A stretch of DNA of 64,000 nt from Branchiostoma floridae (lineage: Eukaryota; Chordata; Leptocardii; Amphioxiformes; Branchiostomatidae), in contig NC_049989.1 of assembly GCF_000003815.2 (NCBI RefSeq), forward strand, positions 19,089,176 to 19,153,175, written 5' to 3'. Below the pieces are notes generated by a model. The model was not told where the DNA came from. It worked only from the letters and a program-made list of their open reading frames with translations, and searched no databases. Each line of letters starts with the position of its first letter. Position 1 is the stretch's first letter. The translations under genes were made by a program, and so were the position numbers. This document shows positions 58,601-64,000 of the stretch, piece by piece.

Positions 58601-58765
58601 GTCGGACATTTCTTTGGCCTGAATAGGTAACTAATTTACGACTTCGAACATAAAATTGTGGCTGATTCTCTGTTATCATTGATACATAAATGTGTACTCA
58701 CCACTACATGTATGGCAGCAGAGTAGAAAGAATAAACCAATTGCAGCATCAAATTTGCCAATCAT
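47706..58765 (-). CDS. receptor tyrosine kinase: CUB-unassigned-EGF-Ig-EGF stub-TM-kinase (tail exon not found)
   Basis: Twenty-one minus-strand exons from the ATG at 58765: 58702-58765, 58553-58618, 58250-58365, 57819-57942, 57373-57495, 57129-57202, 56628-56730, 56267-56399, 55655-55757, 55151-55238, 54455-54583, 53946-54111, 53655-53770, 53431-53526, 52943-53115, 52458-52650, 50541-50713, 49924-50043, 49494-49573, 49121-49261, 47706-47796. Together they are 824 codons with consistent phases. The kinase has [51 protein letters not shown] and SFGVLLWE. The kinase exon borders resemble FGFR-type receptors, but the ectodomain does not. Two parts are absent: helix C/beta4 of the kinase, and the C-terminal tail. 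Likely a lineage-specific receptor. Confidence 0.92.
48089..48977. mobile_element. mariner-type MITE with about 175-bp TIRs, containing a second related palindrome
   Basis: The outer arms (48089-48262 and 48803-48977) are inverted repeats beginning TACGAGGGGGGTTCAATAAG. Inside, 48349-48603 is another palindrome (CCTAACGTTACTGGGTGTCG ... mirrored). Its inner sequence GGGGTTATCAATAAGTCCCC aligns with the outer ends and resembles irritans-type mariner termini (TGATAAGTCCCC). No transposase frame remains. Confidence 0.8.
50917..50998. repeat. three-copy 26-bp tandem repeat
   Basis: Three near-identical copies of ATTCTTACTCAATACCTATA plus TATCAC in the intron next to the LINE fragment. Confidence 0.85.
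51125..52380 (+). mobile_element. 5'-truncated CR1/L2-like non-LTR retrotransposon with 3' reverse-transcriptase remnant
   Basis: The open frame 51125-51907 encodes the C-terminal part of a LINE reverse transcriptase: [57 protein letters not shown] and [11 protein letters not shown]. Catalytic palm motifs are missing, so it is dead. The 3'UTR has a GGGGGAGAG / CTCCCCCC hairpin (52259-52303) and ends AAATAAAATCAATCAATCAATCA. It is antisense to the kinase gene and fills the intron where a kinase exon is missing. The frame is still open over 260 codons, implying a recent insertion. Confidence 0.85.
52763..52822. repeat. GAAT / GAAGGAAG microsatellite
   Basis: GAATGAATGAATGAAAGAAG followed by GGAAGGAAGGGAGG units, in the intron before the kinase exon 52458-52650. 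Confidence 0.85.
52943..53115 (-). CDS. kinase gene exon 15: transmembrane helix and juxtamembrane
   Basis: Hydrophobic helix [20 protein letters not shown] followed by a basic stop ([10 protein letters not shown]) and an acidic juxtamembrane with [13 protein letters not shown]. Confidence 0.92.
53431..54583 (-). CDS. kinase gene exons 11-14: EGF, Ig and EGF-like stub
   Basis: Exon 54455-54583: Tie/laminin-style EGF ([20 protein letters not shown] ... [12 protein letters not shown]). Exons 53946-54111 and 53655-53770 form one Ig domain ([28 protein letters not shown]), joined by a phase-2 intron with a weaker gtgcgt donor. Exon 53431-53526 encodes a short Cys-rich stub ([20 protein letters not shown]). 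EGF plus Ig recalls Tie receptors, but without fibronectin repeats. Confidence 0.88.
54965..55138. repeat. CA/CACG microsatellite
   Basis: Compound ACACACGC-type array directly downstream (in gene orientation) of the kinase exon 55151-55238, starting only 12 bases from its donor. All frames over it are artefacts. Confidence 0.92.
55151..57202 (-). CDS. kinase gene exons 6-10: extracellular region of unknown fold
   Basis: Five exons (57129-57202, 56628-56730, 56267-56399, 55655-55757, 55151-55238) give about 165 residues between CUB and EGF. Aromatic-rich, with [52 protein letters not shown] and [11 protein letters not shown]; few Cys. The repeated beta-like patterns suggest a beta-sandwich domain, but I recognise no family. 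Phases (0, 1, 2, 0, 1) fit throughout. Confidence 0.8.
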
Positions 58766-58787
58766 CTTGAGAGCATCTGCACGCCTC
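57373..58787 (-). CDS. kinase gene exons 1-5: signal peptide and CUB domain
   Basis: The ATG at 58765 opens a signal peptide ([20 protein letters not shown]); 58766-58787 is 5'UTR after an acceptor. Exons 2-5 encode a CUB domain: [82 protein letters not shown]-like end. The YP.(N/C)CEW.I landmark is clear. Exon 2 uses the gtatgt donor (exon low end 58553); the overlapping gtaggt donor four bases earlier would break the frame. Confidence 0.88.
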
Positions 58788-59029
58788 CTGAAATGAAAGA
58801 TTTAGATTAGAACAATACACTCCCAATTTCATTCTGTCGGGACTCTGTATGCATATCTTCCACCCAAACGTAAACCACGAGGACCCCAGACATTCGTGAT
58901 GAAAAAAAAAAAAATGGTACTTCAAGTTCAGCACATTGCACCGTAGCGTAGGATAACTAAAATACCATCCAATGTTTCCCCCAAAACAGAGCAATTTCTT
59001 GACTCTATTTACATGTCTAGTGGCGTTGG

Positions 59030-59240
59030 TGTGACGTAACTGGTACAGCATTAGGCTCGGGATCTAGAGGTCCCGAGTTCGATACCCACCTTGCCCCGAC
59101 GTTGTGCCCTTGGGAAAGGCGAATTTCCATTACGGTTGAGTGACGCCTACGATCCTCTTTGGCTAATCTAACTGTGTGCCAAAACACACCACGGATTTGG
59201 CGAGTCAATGTGCAAACATCTGCACATTGACTTCCCAGCA
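59030..59240 (+). mobile_element. tRNA-derived SINE
   Basis: Head GGTGTGACGTAACTGGTACA with B-box-like CGAGTTCGATACCC, then GTGCCCTTGGGAAAGGCGAA and the tail region GTGTGCCAAAACACACCACG. It is the fullest copy of the family in the window. Confidence 0.75.
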
Positions 59241-59264
59241 AGAACCGTTAAAAAATTACATGTC

Positions 59265-59345
59265 TATCAGGCAGTGAATTTTGTTTGTTTGTTTGTTTGT
59301 TTGTTTTATTGGGATCTCCATTAGCGGTTCGAAGTTCATAATGGG
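59265..59345 (-). mobile_element. LINE-like 3' tail (minus strand)
   Basis: On the minus strand: ...GCTAATGGAGATCCCAATAA followed by AACAAACAAACAAACAAA. A short conserved end plus a 4-bp-unit tail; no coding part. Confidence 0.4.
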
Positions 59346-62300
59346 AACGTGCTGCTGCAAGCTCGACTGAAAAACCGTTATTCAAACCGCAGGTGCCAAT
59401 CTGCAAAGGTGCACAATAAAGGGATATTGGCCATGGTGTCGTCGCGGTTGACTTCAGCACGTCAATGTGAAGTCAGCCTTTGTACGATGTCGCATACTGT
59501 GACGACTGCTACCCCTTATCTCTTTCTTTCTCCTGTTCATTTTGTAGGCTCAACCACACAAAACTTGGCTGGTGACTTCATGTAAATGACCTCTCCCTCC
59601 CTTTTCTCAGCTCACCCCCCCCCCCCCCCCACGCACACACACAAACGATCTCTCTCTCTCTCTCTGCACAATTAAACACATACATACAAACGGATATTAT
59701 CAAACACAAAAATAAAGGGTGCGATACCTGCACGCCCCACACCGTGACAATAACAAGAGCTCTATCATACACCAAAACATAATTAGACCAAGAACTTGAT
59801 TAGACTCGCCTGTTCGTCGTGCCAATCTGAAGAAGGAAGTACGAACATTTGTTTCCGCCAACCTTTATATTGGCAGTACACTATTTGGTTAATTATTACA
59901 AAAACAGTACAATACAATAGGTGGTACAGGTGTAAAGGTCTAGATTTATGTGAGCGATGAGTTGATAAACTGTGATGAGTACAGGTGTCCCTTGTCTAAC
60001 GCTTTCACCACGGGGCATTGCCCCCTCTACCCTCCAGAAAAATATGACAGTCATCTTTCCGAAATCCTGATAAAAAATGTAGTCACCGCTATGCAAACAT
60101 TGCGTCATTGGCACAAATAGCAACATGACGTAGTGCGGTCTTTGGTGGGGGAAGTCCGGCAATACAACCCGTTACCTCACCTGGTGTATAAACATGAGGG
60201 TCTGTATGGGGTGATCCGTGATCTTCAATTATGTATAGTCTATCCCTCTTTACTGCCTTTTAGTTGAATCATGGGCAATAGCCCTCAGAATTGTTGTTGA
60301 CAAAATGATCACTCAATCAAGCATGGGTATTTAAGGGGATTAAGCCCAAACTGAGTTTGCCTTTGTTTTTGCACTGTTGTCACGGCCTCCCTCATCATCA
60401 ATAAGTCTTGACTCGTTTTATCATATGTAAGCCCGATACAGTGCTACGTTGTACCCCATGCCAAGACAGATATATCCAATATGGTATTATGGATATATCC
60501 AATATGGCTCCCACCATGCCGTGGGGAGATCTCAGGTAGAGAGACTCGGTCTAGTAACAGGCTCCAGACTCTGAAAGCGAACACTACTCGTTTCAAGAGA
60601 AGCCCGATTAACTATATGGTTTCCCTGCTAAACGATGACTCTGTGTGAATAGTTTTTAGATTGCTTAATGGTGTTAGTCGGTAGAATGCCTGTTTTAATG
60701 ATGACAATATGTATTTTATTGCAATTGTAAATGTAAATGTGCCTATCAATTCAGCCTTAGGGCTGCTATCTGGGTCATGTAACGTTATACCTTAAACTAG
60801 ATTGCCTATACTGTTAGCTTAGCTTAGCTTAGATGTTAGTTTCTTACAATAGTACTTAACTTGAGTTTATAATCCCCATGAAGAATGACATACATTTTAC
60901 GTTAAGTTGTCGCGCAATAAAGTTCTTCTTTTTTTACCTTCATAGCTGGCAATGTTAACATCTATTATCATAATACCGGTACGTTTACGACGATTTCTCT
61001 AGCCATACTGATTTGACAAATTGTCAACGCATCATTTTCTCCAGTTACATGTTACTGTTATAGGTTACCCTTGCCACTTCTTCTGTGTAACTTTTCTGCC
61101 ATTCTTGTCGTGCTAAAAGCGTAATATTGTAATTGTAACACGCCGCGGAATTATACGTCGAACGGGCGCGTGGTTGGGAGGGGGTAAAAAATACCGGTAG
61201 GAAGAAACACGGCACAATTAACTGCCGCTATGTCCATTTTATACATCCTCTGATGTTCCTTCCTTTTCTGTCAGTAAATGCATAAAACATAAACCTGCAT
61301 GAGCATACAAAATGTCATGAGAAAACGGACGTATACTGTCAAGAATTTTCATTTAACTTCTGTCCGTCACAAACGCTTCACTGCTAGCGTAGATATAAAA
61401 ATGGCGGGAAAATGGCTGCGTACGTTCAATTTTGCCCATTCAGTCGTAGATCCGGGCTATCATGCAACGGTTTTTCACACTTTTACATGAGTTGTAGGTC
61501 ACCAACAGAAATTCAAGATTGTTGTTGAATCATGTTCGTCTTGTGCCGTGAGAATGTGTAATTATGATCTATAAATTTGGCAATAAATGTGACAGTGTGT
61601 TCGTCCCACGACGAGCTGCCTACCCCGAAAAAGATACTGAAAACTTTTGGCCTTGTTGTGTTCGAATGCATTGTTATCTATGCTTTGTAAATGATGTATT
61701 GGACACCTAGATGTCTAAAGTGTGCAAAGCTCAGAAATAACTATTGTTGCATGTGTAGATCTCTTTAAGTTCCAGTATCTTTAATCTACCGGTATAAGTC
61801 TTACTACCGGTATTATGCCAATGCATGTTATATACTGAACACATAATGTATGTTCTATGTTCGTGAGACATAAGTCACCATCGCCCGTAGTAACCAAGGG
61901 ATTAAACTAAAGCGTTAAGCGGCGATATATTTTTGTTGCTGTATCAGGTTAATGACCTCTGACCTTTTCCCGATTAGTCGCCATTTTGGTAGCTGTCATT
62001 TAATTTTTTCCGGCGGTGTACTAAGCTTGGATGAGTTCTTACGGTATGTCCGGGAAAAAACGGTATAGTAAAGCCGCGATGCGTTATATCAGCCTAAAAA
62101 ATGGTTCCCCGTTCTTGGAAGGGGTTAATAAATCACGAGGAACTATTTTTGAAAGCTGGACCGCAGTTAGAAGTCATGTAATTACGCCTGAAAGTTGACC
62201 AATTTTCAGCGTTTTAGCGGTGCGTTTCGCTATTGTATTCGAGACGAGTTACGCACTGCATGGGGTTTTCCGTTACCGGGTTATAGGACAAGGATCAACT

Positions 62301-62454
62301 GCTTCCGGGTCAACCATACCAATAGTGTAGTGTTGTTGCACTATCACCTAAGTCGGTGATATGGCAGTCACTTTAACACATTTAATGGATTACTGTACTC
62401 TTGAGGTTGTTTTTACATATCATACTACAATGTAGAGGCTTTTCGTTATGAGGG

Positions 62455-64000
62455 AGGTTTATAAATACGGAATACGGATAGAACAGTGCCATACTACAGG
62501 TGTGTAAAAAAAAAGGGACAGTCTGTGCCAATGTCGAAGCTTTCCCGGCTATCAAGGCAAGTTTATACGGATGGAACAGAGACTTTCTACAATAAAGATT
62601 AGCACAGTTCTTGTCCTGTCGAGATTTTATGTTACTAAGGGAAGTGTATCAGATACAAATGTGCCATACTACAGGTGTGTCAAAAAAATTGACACAGTTG
62701 TGCCAATGCCGAAGATATGCGTTCTTAAGAGAGGTTTGTATGGATCAAACAGAGACTTTCTACATGTGTATCATATAGAATGAAACTGTTCTTGTCCTGT
62801 CGGGATTTTACGTTTTTGAGGGAGGTTTATTCAAATAAAACAGTTACATATACAGGTGTATCAAATATTTGACAGAGTTGTGCGAATCGAACATTTGCGT
62901 TCTGAAGGGAGGTTTATACGGATGAAACAGAAACTTTCTACATGTGTATCATATAGAATGACACTGTTCTTGTCCTGTTGAGATGTTACGTCATTATTCG
63001 GATAGAACAGTGCCATGCTACAGGTGTGTCTAAACAAATTGACACAGTTGCGCAAATGCCGAAGATTTCCGTTGTATCTGTACCTGTACCGGTATCTGTA
63101 TCTGTACCCGGTACCTGTTTGTACGGATGAAACAGAGACTATTCACATGTGTATCATATAGAATGACACTGTTCTTGTCCTGTTGAGATTTTACGTTATT
63201 GAGAGAGATTTATTCCGATAGAACAGTGCCATACTACAGGTGTGTCAAAACAAACTGACACAGTTGCCCCACTGCTTAAGATTCGCGTTCTGAAGGGAGA
63301 TTTATACGGATGGAACAGCGACTTTCTACATGTGTATCAAATAGTATTACACTGTTCTTGTCCTGTCGAGATTTGACGTATTAAGGGAGTTTTATTCGGA
63401 TAGAACAGTGCCATACTACAGCTGTGTCAAAACAAATTGACACAGTCGCGCCAATGCCTAAGATTTGCGTTCTGAAGGGAAATTTATACGGATGGAACAG
63501 CGACTTTCTACATGTGCACCATATAGTATTACACTGTTCTTGTCCTGTCTAGATTTGACGTTGTTGAGGGAGGTTTATGCGGATAGAACAGTGCCATTCT
63601 ACAGGTGTGTCAAAACAAATTGACACAGTCGCACCAATGCCGAAGATTTGCGTTCTGAAGGGAGGTTTATACGGATGGAACAGCGACTTTCTACATGTGT
63701 ATCATATAGAATGACACTGTTATTTTCTTGTCGAGATTTGACGTTATTGAGGGAGGTTTATGCGGATAGAACAGTGCCATACTACAGGTGTGTCAAAACA
63801 AATTGACACAGTCGCGCCAATGCCGAAGATTTGCGTTCTGAAGGGAAATTTATACGGATGGAACAGCAACTTTCTACATGTGTATCATATAGTATTACAC
63901 TGTTCTTGTCCTGTCGAGATTTGACGTTATTGAGGGAGGTTTATTCCGATAGAACAGTGCCATACTACAGGTGTCCAAGTGGAAAGACACATTGGCGCGG
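62455..64000. repeat. satellite array, about 183-bp unit, running off the window
   Basis: Anchor GTGCCATACTACAGGTGTGT recurs at about 62487, 62661, 63010, 63226, 63409, 63591, 63774 and 63958. Late units are 182-184 bp apart; the first are about 175 bp. One unit carries a 30-bp GTACCTGTACCGGTATCTG insertion (about 63075-63115). Units contain ACACTGTTCTTGTCCTGTCG and GGAACAGCGACTTTCTACAT. No coding potential. Confidence 0.92.

Larger units (their letters stand above)
58790..62450. other. 5' flank of the kinase gene and intergenic DNA
   Basis: No coding exon on either strand. Contents: a SINE (59030-59240), a LINE-like tail (59265-59345), a C-run (about 59617-59632), and AT-rich sequence with several short ATACCGGTA motifs (60975, 61190, 61790). 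The promoter and any upstream untranslated exon of the kinase gene should be here but cannot be located. Confidence 0.45.

Overview
The window looks like nuclear DNA of a lancelet (Branchiostoma-type chordate); this is an inference. It holds intron-rich animal genes with canonical GT/AG splice sites, deuterostome-style domain-shuffled receptors (TSP1, EGF, von Willebrand A, zona pellucida, CUB, Ig, tyrosine kinase), very many short inverted-repeat transposons, tRNA-derived SINEs and non-LTR retrotransposon tails. There is no operon structure, ribosome-binding site or bacterial gene. Most gene models below were assembled by hand from exons whose intron phases agree at every junction.

Layout. 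(1) 1-17,990, + strand: the 3' two thirds of a coronin gene (actin-regulating WD40 protein), 10 coding exons from 4,404 to the stop at 15,071, then a long 3'UTR; the 5' exons lie outside the window. (2) 19,190-21,790, + strand: a gene with one coding exon for an orphan 402-residue cytosolic-type protein with a glycine-rich hydrophobic hairpin. (3) 22,000-25,190: intergenic DNA dominated by an 18-bp minisatellite. (4) 25,201-33,649, + strand: 'gene A', a type I membrane protein of 467 residues: signal peptide, seven-arginine run, TSP1, atypical EGF, seven calcium-binding EGF modules, membrane helix, PPPY tail. (5) 37,005-45,562, + strand: 'gene B', its tandem paralogue of 819 residues with the same N-terminus and tail motif, but three EGF modules followed by a vWA domain and a complete ZP domain with a furin-like site. 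(6) 58,765-47,706, - strand: a receptor tyrosine kinase with CUB, an unassigned region, EGF, Ig, EGF-like stub, membrane helix and kinase; its C-terminal tail exon was not found, and the exon that should encode kinase helix C and strand beta4 is missing exactly where a LINE fragment sits. (7) 58,790-64,000: non-coding, ending in a satellite of about 183 bp per unit that runs off the window.

Genes A and B look like one tandem duplication followed by gain or loss of the vWA-ZP block. Their shared tail motif (PPPY, a WW-domain ligand) suggests common handling by NEDD4-type ligases, and gene B's ZP domain suggests a polymerising cell-surface or shed protein. Nothing in the sequence ties coronin or the kinase functionally to A and B.

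Transposon content is unusually readable: several MITE families with clear target-site duplications (9-bp Mutator-like, 8-bp hAT-like, mariner-type TIRs), some nested, plus repeated cases where a coding exon's 3' end with its splice donor has been tandemly duplicated into the adjacent intron.
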